Shown: positions 9,250 to 18,105, numbered from the stretch's first letter. The stretch: 64,000 nt of DNA from Rhodohalobacter barkolensis (GCF_002834295.1 NZ_PISP01000001.1:248001-312000), one strand, 5' to 3'. Program-made: numbers and translations. The notes: a model not told the origin generated them from the sequence alone.

Positions 9250-9599
9250 TTTTTTATAAAGAATTAGAAACAAAGGGACACAATCTTTGTAACAAATTTC
9301 TTTGATAACACTCTTGTAAATACACAGCGGTTACAAAAAGTTGTAAATAGTTGTGATGGTGGAAAAAATAAACTTGATTTTGGCTGGGAATATAATTAGA
9401 TAAAAAGGTCCCATTAAGCCATTCTAATAATTTTTGTGTTCTCTGATGAAAAACTGGAAAACTTTACTTTTTAAGGTAGCTCTGCTAGTAGTTATTGCAA
9501 TTGTAGTCTTTACTGGCTAATAAAAATCAATTTGGCTCACAATAGCTTAGGTCACCACATTTTAATACATTCAATTTTAGAATGATGAGAATCGTGTAG
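9250..9599. other. 350-nt gap between copA and the hybrid kinase; only a tiny hydrophobic ORF
   Basis: The stretch is AT-rich with several TTGTAA-like repeats (for example near 9314 and 9345). The only coding-like item is ATG 9446 to TAA 9520 on the plus strand: 24 residues, KNWKT followed by a hydrophobic helix (LLVVIAIVVF). It could be a small membrane peptide or the remnant of a signal sequence. Nothing else was recognised. Confidence 0.3.
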
Positions 9600-11558
9600 A
9601 TGACTGAACGTGATAACTTTGTAAGTGAGCACCCTGTACTGTTAGCAAAACTGCTCAATCATACATTTGATGCTTTATTGATTTGCAAGCCGCAAAAAGA
9701 TCAACTCGAAGCGGTTTATGCCAATCAAACATACTACTCTTTAACCGGACAAACTGAACAGGATGTTATAGGTTTACGTCCACAGTTAACAGCCCGGAAA
9801 CCTACTGCAAATAATATCTATGAAGACATCTTATCTCATTATCAGAATAATGAGTTGCTGGAAAGAGAATGCTCCTGCCTTGATGCTTCCGGTTCTCCTT
9901 TTTGGGCGCAGTTAAAGTCATTCACCGTTGAAGAAAAAGAAAACCGTTATTGTGTTCTGCTAATCAAAGAGATCACAATTCGTAAGAAGAGGGAGAGTGA
10001 ACTTACCAAAGCACTGGATATAGCTGAAGCTTCCAAAGATGCGAAGGATAAGTTTTTGGCCAACATGAGCCATGAAATGCGTACACCTCTGAACGGAATT
10101 TTGGGTATTGTTCAATTACTGGAAGCAACAAGTTTAAAAGACGATTCGAAGAACTATGTAGATGAAATCAAGCACTCTGCAGAAAATCTGCTGGCTATAG
10201 TGAATGATATTCTTGAGTTCAATTTTTTAAAATCATCCGGCTTTAAACCGAATAACAGAAAATTCAGCATTCGCAAAACCTTAAAGCAGATCTTTGAGAC
10301 GATGAAAGATCGAGCTGATCAGAAAGGTCTGAATTTAAGTCTGGTGATTTCGGATAAAGTGTCTGAACAATTAATAGGGGATTCGGTACGGCTGTCTCAG
10401 ATTTTGATGAATCTGATCGGAAATGCCATCAAATTCACAAAAGACGGTGAGGTAGCTGTCTATGTTAGGCAGTTGGAGGTGGTTAATGAGAGAGTGCATT
10501 TAGAGATTAAGGTTAAAGATACCGGTATTGGCATTCCTGAGTCGTTAGTAAGTGAAATTTTTGAAAGCTTCAATCAAGCTGCAAAAAACACGACGTATAA
10601 ATATGGTGGTACAGGTATGGGGTTGTCGATTGTAAGGCAACTTGTAGGGCATATGGACGGAAAAATAGGAGTTAAAAGCCGGGAAGGTGAGGGAACAGCT
10701 GTTTCTATCACTCTACCTTTTGAACTTGTTGACTCGTCCTCGAATTTTAAATCTTTGGATGAACTTTATGGAGCGGATGAAAAAACAGATTTTAAGGGAT
10801 ATAAAGTTCTCATTGTTGATGATTACACCGTGAATAGACGAATTGTGAAGGGCATGATGAAAAAACTAGGTGTAGAAGTGGATGAAGCCGAGGATGGACG
10901 TTCAGCCCTGGAAATGATAGCAAATAATGACTATTCAGTCATTTTTATGGATGTTCATATGCCGGGAATGGACGGATTGGAAGCAACCCAAAAAATCCGG
11001 AATCTTGAAGATGATGTAAAAAGTCAAGTACCGGTTATTGCTATCACTGCTTCCGTACTGGATCGGGATATTGAAGAGTGTAAAAAGGCCGGGATGAATG
11101 GGTTTATTGCAAAACCATTTACATTTAATGAGCTTTATGAACGCTTCAGTAACTTTATTTCAAAAGACTACTCTGAGGAATCTTCAGGAGAGGTCGAATC
11201 GAAAGAATTTATTGGATTTAAAATTGAAAACCTTGAAGAACTTACCGGTGGAGATGATGATTTGCTAAAAGAGATGCTGGATCTTTTTCTGGAACAGACT
11301 CCAGATATGATGGAAAAAATTCTGGATAATTTAGATAATAAAAACTACGAGAAGGTTAAAATGAATACCCATACGCTAAAACCAACATTTACGTATGTTG
11401 GAATCCAGGAGGCAACAGAGCTTGCAGAAAAGATTGAAGAAATGGCCGGTCGTGAGAATCCTCCCTCTGAAGAACTGGAGAAGTCAATTTACCGACTTAA
11501 AGAAATTAGTGACAGATCGATTTTAGAAGTTCAAGAGTTGAGACGATCATTGGTCTAA
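9600..11558 (+). CDS. Hybrid sensor histidine kinase with PAS, HisKA, HATPase, receiver and Hpt domains
   Basis: This 652-residue protein holds a complete phosphorelay. A PAS domain occupies about 15-130, and the H-box FLANMSHEMRTPLNG has phospho-acceptor His158. The ATPase domain has N (LIGNAIKFT), G1 (DTGIGIP) and G2 (GGTGMGLS) boxes. The receiver has its Asp at position 451 (MDVHMPGMDG) and ends in AKPF. A C-terminal Hpt domain has His591 (NTHTLKP). No transmembrane helix is seen, so it is probably cytoplasmic. The domain order resembles BarA/ArcB-type kinases. The output regulator is not next to it and the signal is unknown. Confidence 0.93.
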   Translation: MTERDNFVSEHPVLLAKLLNHTFDALLICKPQKDQLEAVYANQTYYSLTGQTEQDVIGLRPQLTARKPTANNIYEDILSHYQNNELLERECSCLDASGSPFWAQLKSFTVEEKENRYCVLLIKEITIRKKRESELTKALDIAEASKDAKDKFLANMSHEMRTPLNGILGIVQLLEATSLKDDSKNYVDEIKHSAENLLAIVNDILEFNFLKSSGFKPNNRKFSIRKTLKQIFETMKDRADQKGLNLSLVISDKVSEQLIGDSVRLSQILMNLIGNAIKFTKDGEVAVYVRQLEVVNERVHLEIKVKDTGIGIPESLVSEIFESFNQAAKNTTYKYGGTGMGLSIVRQLVGHMDGKIGVKSREGEGTAVSITLPFELVDSSSNFKSLDELYGADEKTDFKGYKVLIVDDYTVNRRIVKGMMKKLGVEVDEAEDGRSALEMIANNDYSVIFMDVHMPGMDGLEATQKIRNLEDDVKSQVPVIAITASVLDRDIEECKKAGMNGFIAKPFTFNELYERFSNFISKDYSEESSGEVESKEFIGFKIENLEELTGGDDDLLKEMLDLFLEQTPDMMEKILDNLDNKNYEKVKMNTHTLKPTFTYVGIQEATELAEKIEEMAGRENPPSEELEKSIYRLKEISDRSILEVQELRRSLV

Positions 11559-11996
11559 TCGTTGTGTCATTTGTACGTGCGGTATTCCATCCAGATCGTA
11601 GATTTCACCTGCACTCGTAAAACCTAAACTCTCATAAAACTTTATTAAATGGGCCTGAGCTTCAATTCGAACATCTTCTGCTCCCTCTTCGATAACCCAC
11701 TTTAAAGACTCTTTTATAATCTGCTTCCCCAAACCTTGTCCTCTTAGTTTTATATTTACAACGATTCGGCCTACAGAGGGTTCATCGTATTTGACACCGG
11801 CCGGAACAATTCTGCTGTAAGCAACCAGGTCATCATTTTTCTTGAGCAGAAGATGGTTTGATTGTTTATCCAATCCATCTATATCGTCATAAATGCAATC
11901 CTGTTCTATTATAAAAATATCCTGCCGCAACTTTAAGATCTCATAGAGTTCTTCAGCAGACATGGTCTTAAATCCGTGGTATCGAATAAATTTCAT
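11547..11996 (-). CDS. ElaA-like GNAT-family N-acetyltransferase
   Basis: This 149-residue protein matches the ElaA group of GCN5-related acetyltransferases. It has the N-terminal LYEILKLRQDIFIIEQDC stretch and the acetyl-CoA loop VNIKLRGQGLGKQII (R/QxxGxG/A type). The substrate is unknown. Its 3' end overlaps the 3' end of the convergent hybrid kinase gene by 12 nt. Confidence 0.87.
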   Translation of the reverse strand: MKFIRYHGFKTMSAEELYEILKLRQDIFIIEQDCIYDDIDGLDKQSNHLLLKKNDDLVAYSRIVPAGVKYDEPSVGRIVVNIKLRGQGLGKQIIKESLKWVIEEGAEDVRIEAQAHLIKFYESLGFTSAGEIYDLDGIPHVQMTQRLDQ

Positions 11997-12057
11997 AGAG
12001 TGAAAACTTTTTCAGTGTTCTCGCGTAAAGTGAAGAAATGTAATAAATCTGACTGCT

Positions 12058-12384
12058 ATGTTAAAAATCCTAATAATTAATAGTCTTGTTATCTTTTTTG
12101 GCGCGTACTTATTAGAGGGTGTTTCGATTAAAAACTATTTGACCGCTATTGGGGTGGCAATTTTATTGGGTTTGATAAACGTGTTCATAAAGCCTCTGAT
12201 TATCATACTTACGCTTCCACTTACTATTATCACTCTGGGGCTTTTTATCTGGGTAATAAACGCCTGGATGTTGATGATGATTGATAAATTGGTTGAAGGA
12301 TTAACAATCCGGAATTTCTGGTGGGCACTTTTCTTTAGTCTCTTTATTTCTATTCTGAATGGAGTTCTTTTTAGAATTTTTTAG
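12058..12384 (+). CDS. Small four-helix membrane protein, phage-holin-4-2/YvlD family
   Basis: The 108 residues are almost entirely hydrophobic, with about four membrane helices (ILIINSLVIFFGAYLLEGV, AIGVAILLGLINVFIKPLI, LPLTIITLGLFIWVINAW, FWWALFFSLFISILNGV). The NVFIKPL and NAWML elements are typical of the YvlD-like family, often labelled phage holin family. No phage genes surround it, so lysis is unlikely. The function is unknown. Confidence 0.82.
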   Translation: MLKILIINSLVIFFGAYLLEGVSIKNYLTAIGVAILLGLINVFIKPLIIILTLPLTIITLGLFIWVINAWMLMMIDKLVEGLTIRNFWWALFFSLFISILNGVLFRIF

Positions 12385-12488
12385 TTGAATAGATTCATTT
12401 TCCTTTCTACAACTGATTTGTAAGTAAAGCTCGACACTTTAATCTCAAATATTAAAGTGATTCAGCTTTTTACTATTTTATGCTTGTG

Positions 12489-12528
12489 TTGATTTTGCTG
12501 CGCATTCTATTATAATCGAACGTTCGAT
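12489..12528 (+). promoter_or_regulatory. Promoter-like TTGATT-N16-TATAAT overlapped by a 14-bp palindrome, upstream of ptsH
   Basis: TTGATT (12489-12494) and TATAAT (12511-12516) are 16 nt apart, like a group 1 sigma factor promoter. The perfect palindrome ATCGAACGTTCGAT (12515-12528) overlaps the end of the -10 element and the expected start site, where a repressor would block initiation. The ptsH start lies 85 nt downstream. No binding protein is known. Confidence 0.45.
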
Positions 12529-12613
12529 ACTACAAAAGCCGTTTAAAGATAAAATATCATTTACAAAAGCAGTGCAAGTCAAAAAGTAGTCAAATCAGAA
12601 ATATTTACGTCAA

Positions 12614-12880
12614 ATGGTTAAGAAGACAGTTACAGTAAAAAATGAAGCGGGATTACATGCTCGACCCTCTTCGGCTCTCGTTAAAACTGCATCAAAATAT
12701 GATTCAGATTTTTACATTAGTATGTACGGTTATAAAGTGAATGGGAAAAGCATTCTTGGTGTAATGACGCTTGCTGCCGAATGCGGGGCAGAAATGGAGC
12801 TCATCTTGGAAGGTCGAGACGAAAAAGAAGCTCTCGACGAAATATCTCAATTATTTGAAAACGAATTCGAACTACATTAG
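12614..12880 (+). CDS. ptsH: Phosphocarrier protein HPr
   Basis: This 88-residue HPr has the phosphorylatable His15 in GLHARPSS and Ser46 in NGKSILGVMTLA, the regulatory site used by HPr kinase. It accepts phosphate from enzyme I, encoded 6 nt downstream. No sugar-specific EII component is present in the window, so the pair may serve regulation or a distant permease. Confidence 0.95.
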   Translation: MVKKTVTVKNEAGLHARPSSALVKTASKYDSDFYISMYGYKVNGKSILGVMTLAAECGAEMELILEGRDEKEALDEISQLFENEFELH

Positions 12881-12886
12881 TCTGCT

Positions 12887-14593
12887 ATGACGGAACGAAT
12901 CGAATTTAATGGTGTACCCGCTTCTCATGGTATTGGAATCGGGAAAGCTTTTATACTTGAAGAGAGAAATAGTGATGTAAATCCTGAAAAGATTCACGAA
13001 GAGGATATCGATTATAACCTTGAAAAGTGTACTCGGGCATTCAGCAAACTTAAAAGTGAATTTCAACATCTGAAGAATGAATCTGAAGGTGAGGTAGCCG
13101 ATATTGTCGATGCTCAGATTGAAACACTTAAAGATCCCGAGCTGAAAAAATCAATTCTGAGAAAAATTAAGGAAGAACGCTACGAAGCGGAATATGCTAT
13201 TTTCAGTACGTTGAACGAATTCATCCATATTATGGAGAATTCGGACGCTAGCTGGTTGAATGATCGAACGATTGATCTCATGACGATAAGGGACCAGTTA
13301 ATAGATGCAGCAAAAAACCGAAGCAGAGATGAGAGTATAGAGGAAAACTCAGTTGTATTTGCCACTGCTATCTCGCCTACCAAAATGATAGAGCTCAGTC
13401 GAAGCCATATAGCAGGCGTAGTGATGCAGAAAGGTGGACTAACTTCTCATGCAGTGATCCTTTCACAATCGTTAGATATTCCGTGCATCATTAGTGCAAA
13501 ATGGAAAAATAAACGCATCAAAAATGGTGAAGATATCATTATTGATGGTGATGAAGGAACTGTTGTTGTAAGACCAAAAGAGAAAGAAGAAGTTCATTAC
13601 GCAAGGCTGAAGCGGGAGCAGCAAAAGAATTATAAAAAAGAACTCGAAATTGTTGAGAAGCCCAGCAAAACCAAATGCGGGGCTCATTTTTTACTTCAGG
13701 CTAATGTTGAGTTTTTAGAAGAGTTGCCACGCATTAAAACTCATGGTGCAGAAGGTGTTGGACTACTTCGAACAGAAACCATTCTGTTTCAAAAAACGGG
13801 ATTTGATCTAGAAGCACAGTTGGATTTCTATCGAAAAGTTGTAGAGGCGAGCGGCGATAAACCAGTTACAATTCGTCTTTTTGATGCCGGAGGAGATAAA
13901 CTGCTTGAAGATGCAGAGACTGAATCGAATCCTTTTTTAGGATGGCGTGGAATTCGAATGCTTCTTGACCAGAATGAACTGCTTACTAATCAACTGAAGG
14001 CGATATATATACTTTCAGGTGAATACCCGGGCCGGATAAAACTTTTGGTTCCGATGGTGTCTTGTAACAGTGAAATTGAAAAACTGAAAGAAAATATATC
14101 ATCAATCAAAGAGGAGCTGAAGAGCGAGAATACAAACTTTGATGATAATCTACCGCTGGGCGTAATGGTAGAGGTGCCAAGTGTGGCATTAATGGCGGAT
14201 CGACTTGCAAAGTTGGTCGATTTTTTCAGTATTGGAACCAATGATTTAACACAATATACTTTGGCGGTTGACCGTGGAAATGAAAAAATTTCAACTCTGT
14301 ATCAGCCTTTCCATCCGGCTGTTTGGAAATTAATTCGTATGACTAAAGAGGGTGCCGATCAATATGGGATTCCTGTTACTGTATGTGGGGAAATGGCATC
14401 AAAACCCAAAGCGGCGGCTTGCTTAATGGGATTGGGAATTACAAATTTAAGTATGACTACATCAGCACTGCCCAAGGTTAAATCGATGCTGTGTAATCAC
14501 AGTCTTAGTGAAATGCAGAAGCTTGCAGAAGATGTTTCGGAGTCGAATTCTCCTGATGAGGTAATAAGTCTGCTGGAAGGTTTCGGCAGTTAA
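12887..14593 (+). CDS. ptsI: Phosphoenolpyruvate--protein phosphotransferase (enzyme I)
   Basis: The 568 residues have the full enzyme I layout: an HPr-binding and swivelling N-terminal part, phospho-His188 in GGLTSHAVILSQSLDIP, and a PEP-binding barrel with GLLRTE, TIRLFDAGGDK, NPFLGWRGIR, FFSIGTNDLTQY and active-site Cys500 in VCGEMAS. It moves phosphate from PEP to HPr in the cytoplasm. It follows ptsH by 6 nt and is certainly in the same operon. There is no N-terminal GAF domain, so it is not the nitrogen-PTS type PtsP. Confidence 0.95.
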   Translation: MTERIEFNGVPASHGIGIGKAFILEERNSDVNPEKIHEEDIDYNLEKCTRAFSKLKSEFQHLKNESEGEVADIVDAQIETLKDPELKKSILRKIKEERYEAEYAIFSTLNEFIHIMENSDASWLNDRTIDLMTIRDQLIDAAKNRSRDESIEENSVVFATAISPTKMIELSRSHIAGVVMQKGGLTSHAVILSQSLDIPCIISAKWKNKRIKNGEDIIIDGDEGTVVVRPKEKEEVHYARLKREQQKNYKKELEIVEKPSKTKCGAHFLLQANVEFLEELPRIKTHGAEGVGLLRTETILFQKTGFDLEAQLDFYRKVVEASGDKPVTIRLFDAGGDKLLEDAETESNPFLGWRGIRMLLDQNELLTNQLKAIYILSGEYPGRIKLLVPMVSCNSEIEKLKENISSIKEELKSENTNFDDNLPLGVMVEVPSVALMADRLAKLVDFFSIGTNDLTQYTLAVDRGNEKISTLYQPFHPAVWKLIRMTKEGADQYGIPVTVCGEMASKPKAAACLMGLGITNLSMTTSALPKVKSMLCNHSLSEMQKLAEDVSESNSPDEVISLLEGFGS

Positions 14594-14711
14594 TGAATTA
14601 TTGTTTAGATCTTTTGAAGCTGATTTGTCTGATGTCTGACAGAATTAGTTAAAGATTTAAATACAGAATGAATAATGCTTTAGAGGCTTTTAGGTAAGCA
14701 GGTTTAAATAG

Positions 14712-14723
14712 GGAAACGTTTCC
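14712..14723. promoter_or_regulatory. LacI-family-like palindromic operator GGAAACGTTTCC
   Basis: This perfect 12-bp palindrome has a central CG and fits the AANCGNTT core bound by LacI/GalR-type regulators. It lies about 120 nt after ptsI and 150 nt before the CBM48-like gene. A role in control of the downstream gene is inferred; no LacI-type regulator gene is in the window. Confidence 0.4.
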
Positions 14724-14873
14724 ATAATTAAAATATTTAGGAATTTATTCTATATTTCCTTTTAAAATTAAATAAATTATTACAGTGGCCGACTATCCTT
14801 CTGCTTGATGTCTTTTTAAAGGTAAAATGATTAGTTATTATTATTTTTCAACAAGAATGAAATTACGTTTAAA

Positions 14874-15176
14874 ATGGTAAGTAAAGCATATACACCTAAG
14901 AGAACAATTTGTAAAGTTACATTTGAAATTCCGGGAGATTGGGCAAAAGAAAGTGCAAATCTTGTAGGTGATTTCAATGATTGGAATGAATCGGAAGATC
15001 TCATGTCAAAGAATAAGAAAGGTAATTGGGAGATCACGAAGCGTTTAAAGCCTGAGACGACCTATAGATTCAGATATTTTCTGGATAGCAGTAGGTGGGA
15101 AAACGATGACGCAGCAGACCAATATGTTGCAAACGATTTTGGAAATGAAGACTCTGTAGTTATTACAGGAAAATAA
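14874..15176 (+). CDS. Small glycogen-binding-like (CBM48/isoamylase early-set) protein
   Basis: The 100 residues are one early-set immunoglobulin-like domain: CKVTFEIPGDWAKESANLVG, DFNDWNE, GNWEITKRLKPETTYRFRYF and WENDDAADQYVANDFG. This pattern matches AMPK-beta/isoamylase N-terminal glycogen-binding modules. No catalytic domain is attached. It precedes birA by 7 nt. Its ligand is unknown; alpha-glucan binding is only a family-based guess. Confidence 0.8.
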   Translation: MVSKAYTPKRTICKVTFEIPGDWAKESANLVGDFNDWNESEDLMSKNKKGNWEITKRLKPETTYRFRYFLDSSRWENDDAADQYVANDFGNEDSVVITGK

Positions 15177-15183
15177 ATAGAAT

Positions 15184-15999
15184 ATGAGTCGGCCATTTGA
15201 TACAGGGCTATTTACCAAACAGCTACCTACAAATTGGCTTGGAAAACAATTTCAATACCTGGCTGAGGTCGACTCTACAAATACATTCCTGAAGAATATC
15301 CCTGAAGAAGAGCTGCATCATGGAATGATTGCTTTGACAGACGATCAGACCAAAGGGAGGGGACAGCATTCGAAAAAGTGGGAGGCGAACGCTTATGAAA
15401 ATCTCACTTTTTCTATAGCATTTAAGCCGAACTCACCGGATAGACTGACGCTTTTAACACTATCGTGTGCATTTGCTATTGCTAAAGTTTTGGGTGACAT
15501 CACAAACGAAAAAGCTTTGTTAAAATGGCCGAATGACATTTATGTAAACGATAAAAAAATTGGTGGAATTCTCACGGAGTGCACTTTTATGGGCCCCAAA
15601 CCCGAACGTGTGCTAATCGGTATTGGCCTTAATATTAATCAGTCTGATTTTGGAGATGAGATAAAAAATAGTGCGACTTCACTTTATCAGATCACAGGTA
15701 TACAATATTCAAGAGAGGAAGTTTTAAGCAAGATTTTATTTCAGATAGAGCAGACCTATGAACTTTGGGAAAGTCGTTCTCCGGAACTCCATAAAAAAAT
15801 CAGCCAAAATCTTATAGGGTTTGGAGTTTGGGTACGACTTCAGATAAATAAAGAGCTGATGGAGAGTCGATATAAATTTTTGGGAGTTAATGAAAAAGGT
15901 GAGTTATTAGTGTTAAACGAAAAACTTGAGCTCAAGTCCTATTCACATGAGCAAATTCGAATCATCATCGGTAACGAAAGCATTTCAAAAATCAGTTAA
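15184..15999 (+). CDS. birA: Biotin--[acetyl-CoA-carboxylase] ligase
   Basis: The enzyme attaches biotin to carboxylase BCCP domains through biotinyl-AMP. In 271 residues one sees the adenylate loop GRGQHSKKW (58-66) and the lysine motif LKWPNDIYVNDKKIGGILTE (Lys114), followed by the C-terminal SH3-like region. There is no N-terminal winged helix, so this is the non-repressor class of BirA. Its end overlaps the start of tilS by about 50 nt, which suggests translational coupling. Confidence 0.93.
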   Translation: MSRPFDTGLFTKQLPTNWLGKQFQYLAEVDSTNTFLKNIPEEELHHGMIALTDDQTKGRGQHSKKWEANAYENLTFSIAFKPNSPDRLTLLTLSCAFAIAKVLGDITNEKALLKWPNDIYVNDKKIGGILTECTFMGPKPERVLIGIGLNINQSDFGDEIKNSATSLYQITGIQYSREEVLSKILFQIEQTYELWESRSPELHKKISQNLIGFGVWVRLQINKELMESRYKFLGVNEKGELLVLNEKLELKSYSHEQIRIIIGNESISKIS

Positions 16000-17296
16000 G
16001 AGCTACCTACCTGACTCCTTAAAGCTCATCGCTGGTGTGAGCGGCGGTCCGGACTCTATGGCTCTACTCTACCTGCTCCATCGATTTGAAATGGATGCTG
16101 TGGTTGTTCATTGTAATTATCAGCTTAGGGGAGAGAATTCTGAGAAAGACCAGCGACTCGTGGAGAAGATGAGTTCATTTTGGGAATTTGAATGTGTTTC
16201 AGTAAAACTCGAAAATGAGTCTATGAATAATTTTCAAGCTTGGGCAAGGGAGCGCAGGTATGAAATATTTTATGATCTGAAAAGAGAGTTTCAAGCAGAT
16301 TTTATTACCACGGCACACCATCAGGATGATCAAATTGAGACCATTTTGCAGCGGATGCTAAGAGGCGCAGGCTTGACGTCCTGGAGAGGTATCCGTCCTA
16401 TTGAAGAACAACTTTTCAGGCCGCTTCTGGAAGTTTCGAAAGGGGAGATATTGAAATTTGTGGAAGAATTTAACATCCCATACAGAATTGATAACAGCAA
16501 TGAAGAGTCTACGTATGCGCGAAATTTTTTGAGGCATAATTGGTTTCCGGAAATGAGGAAGTTTTTCCCCGGATGGCGTGATAATATTTTAAAACTTCGG
16601 GACAGAGCTGAAGAGTACGAGTTGATGGCAGATGAAATTTTAAAATCTGTCAGAATGGATAGGAAATCACTGAAAAGAGAGCAGTTTATGGAATTGCCTG
16701 AAAAAATCCGTTCTGCCATTCTCGTTCACTTTATTGAATCGGCTACAAAAGAGATTGATATAAGCAGTTCAATTCGCTCAATTTCTGAGAATTTAATTGA
16801 GTTGCAATCCGGAAAGTCGATTCAACTTTCCAGTAACTACAAGCTTGTTCGTGACAGAGACTTGATCACATTGAATAGAATCAGTGATGAAAAAAAAGCA
16901 TCCGTCGAATTAAAGAAAGAAGATCTTTCTCAAATAAAAGCTGTTTATGGACATCAAATGTCTATTGAGGAATACGATGGAAAATTTGAAGATAATCGAT
17001 TATATGCGGATCTATCCAAGGTGAGCTTTCCAATAACGGTTCGACACTGGAAAGATGGTGATCGCTTTCAACCGTTGGGTATGGAAGGAACACAACTTAT
17101 ATCTGATCATCTAACCAACAGAAAAATTTCATCTGCACAAAAAAACGATGCTTTTCTGATAGAAACTTTTGATGGAAATATTTGTGCCGTTATATTCCCT
17201 CACAATACTTCAGACGATCAAATCGGGACCCTATCAGAGTCAGTTCGCTGTTCTTCTGAAACCAAAAAAGTTTTAGTCATTTGTAATCAAACATAA
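15947..17296 (+). CDS. tilS: tRNA(Ile)-lysidine synthase
   Basis: The enzyme modifies the CAU anticodon of tRNA-Ile to lysidine so that it reads AUA. The PP-loop SGGPDSMALL lies at residue 32 onward, with HCNYQLRGENSEKDQ and TAHHQDDQIETILQRMLRGAGL following. The C-terminal TilS domain (VRHWKDGDRFQPLGMEG) is complete. An in-frame TTG lies 21 nt further upstream, but the ATG at 15947 gives a normal N-terminus. It overlaps birA and is followed by hpt after 3 nt; tilS-hpt pairs are a common arrangement. Confidence 0.94.
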   Translation: MSKFESSSVTKAFQKSVKSYLPDSLKLIAGVSGGPDSMALLYLLHRFEMDAVVVHCNYQLRGENSEKDQRLVEKMSSFWEFECVSVKLENESMNNFQAWARERRYEIFYDLKREFQADFITTAHHQDDQIETILQRMLRGAGLTSWRGIRPIEEQLFRPLLEVSKGEILKFVEEFNIPYRIDNSNEESTYARNFLRHNWFPEMRKFFPGWRDNILKLRDRAEEYELMADEILKSVRMDRKSLKREQFMELPEKIRSAILVHFIESATKEIDISSSIRSISENLIELQSGKSIQLSSNYKLVRDRDLITLNRISDEKKASVELKKEDLSQIKAVYGHQMSIEEYDGKFEDNRLYADLSKVSFPITVRHWKDGDRFQPLGMEGTQLISDHLTNRKISSAQKNDAFLIETFDGNICAVIFPHNTSDDQIGTLSESVRCSSETKKVLVICNQT

Positions 17297-17299
17297 TTC

Positions 17300-17866
17300 A
17301 TGAACTTGTATCTGCCTGAGAAAATTAATGTTCAGGGTGAGGAGTTTAGAGTTTATCTCACTCAGGAAGAAATTCAACAAAGAATTAAACAGATCGGTCA
17401 AAATCTTAGCCAGAAATTTCAGGATAAGCGCCCCATTTTTATTGGTGTTTTGAATGGATCTTATATTTTCCTTGCAGACTTGATGAGATATGTCAGTATT
17501 CCTTGTGAGGTAGATTTTTTAAAGTTAAGCAGCTACGGAGATGAAAAAGTTTCTTCTGGCGAGGTCAGGGATTTGAAACAAATTGATGCTGACATTAAAG
17601 ATCGGCATGTGATTATCATTGAAGATATTGTGGATACCGGCCTCTCCATGAAATATTTGGTTGATAAGTTGAAGCAGTACAAACCTGCATCCTTAACTGT
17701 AGTTACACTGCTTCACAAGACGGAAGCAACCCGATATGAAGTGCAGATCGATTACACTGCTTTTAAAATTCCGAATCTATTTGTTTTGGGGTATGGATTG
17801 GATTTTGCACAAGAGGGAAGAAATCTTGGTCAGATCTATATCCAGATTGAAAAAGAAGAGGAATAA
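17300..17866 (+). CDS. hpt: Hypoxanthine phosphoribosyltransferase
   Basis: This 188-residue purine salvage enzyme makes IMP or GMP from hypoxanthine or guanine and PRPP. The PRPP-binding motif IIIEDIVDTGLSM (105-117) and the substrate-loop SSYGDEKVSSGEVR are clear, and GVLNGSYIFLADLMR contains the PPi loop. It lies 3 nt after tilS on the same strand. Confidence 0.94.
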   Translation: MNLYLPEKINVQGEEFRVYLTQEEIQQRIKQIGQNLSQKFQDKRPIFIGVLNGSYIFLADLMRYVSIPCEVDFLKLSSYGDEKVSSGEVRDLKQIDADIKDRHVIIIEDIVDTGLSMKYLVDKLKQYKPASLTVVTLLHKTEATRYEVQIDYTAFKIPNLFVLGYGLDFAQEGRNLGQIYIQIEKEEE

Positions 17867-17891
17867 AATTTCGAATATTTTGCAATCAATG

Positions 17892-17923
17892 TTGCAAAGA
17901 GTTCATAAAGGTTCCTATATTTG
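17892..17923 (+). promoter_or_regulatory. Bacteroidota-type promoter of tRNA-Ser, TTG-N21-TATATTTG
   Basis: TTG at 17892-17894 and TATATTTG at 17916-17923 match the Bacteroidota -33/-7 consensus (TTTG and TAnnTTTG). The tRNA starts 29 nt further on. The tRNA-Leu gene has the same elements with the same 21-nt spacing. Confidence 0.65.
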
Positions 17924-17952
17924 AGGCTCTTAAAAAGATGATATTCGACTAC

Positions 17953-18041
17953 GGAGAGATGGCTGAGTGGTCGAAAGCGCTCCCCTGCTAAGGGAGTAAA
18001 CCCCGAAAGGGGTTTCGAGGGTTCGAATCCCTCTCTCTCCG
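17953..18041 (+). tRNA. tRNA-Ser (anticodon GCT)
   Basis: The acceptor stem is GGAGAGA with TCTCTCC and discriminator G. The anticodon arm is CTCCC-CTGCTAA-GGGAG, giving anticodon GCT (reads AGC/AGT). There is a long variable arm (CCCCGAAAGGGG) and a TTCGAAT T-loop. The length of 89 nt is normal for a class II tRNA. CCA is not encoded. Confidence 0.97.
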
Positions 18042-18051
18042 CTCAACAAAA

Positions 18052-18086
18052 AGGATGCTGTTCTGTGAATGGCATCCTATTTTTTT
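18052..18086 (+). terminator. Rho-independent terminator after tRNA-Ser
   Basis: AGGATGC (18052-18058) pairs with GCATCCT (18072-18078) and is followed by a run of T (18080-18086). It lies 10 nt after the tRNA. Confidence 0.75.
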
Positions 18087-18105
18087 ATCCAAATGGGGTT
18101 AAATC

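Noticed and set aside
12058-12384. Phage holin as a sign of prophage
   Set aside because: The family name is misleading; no lysis, capsid or integrase genes are nearby.
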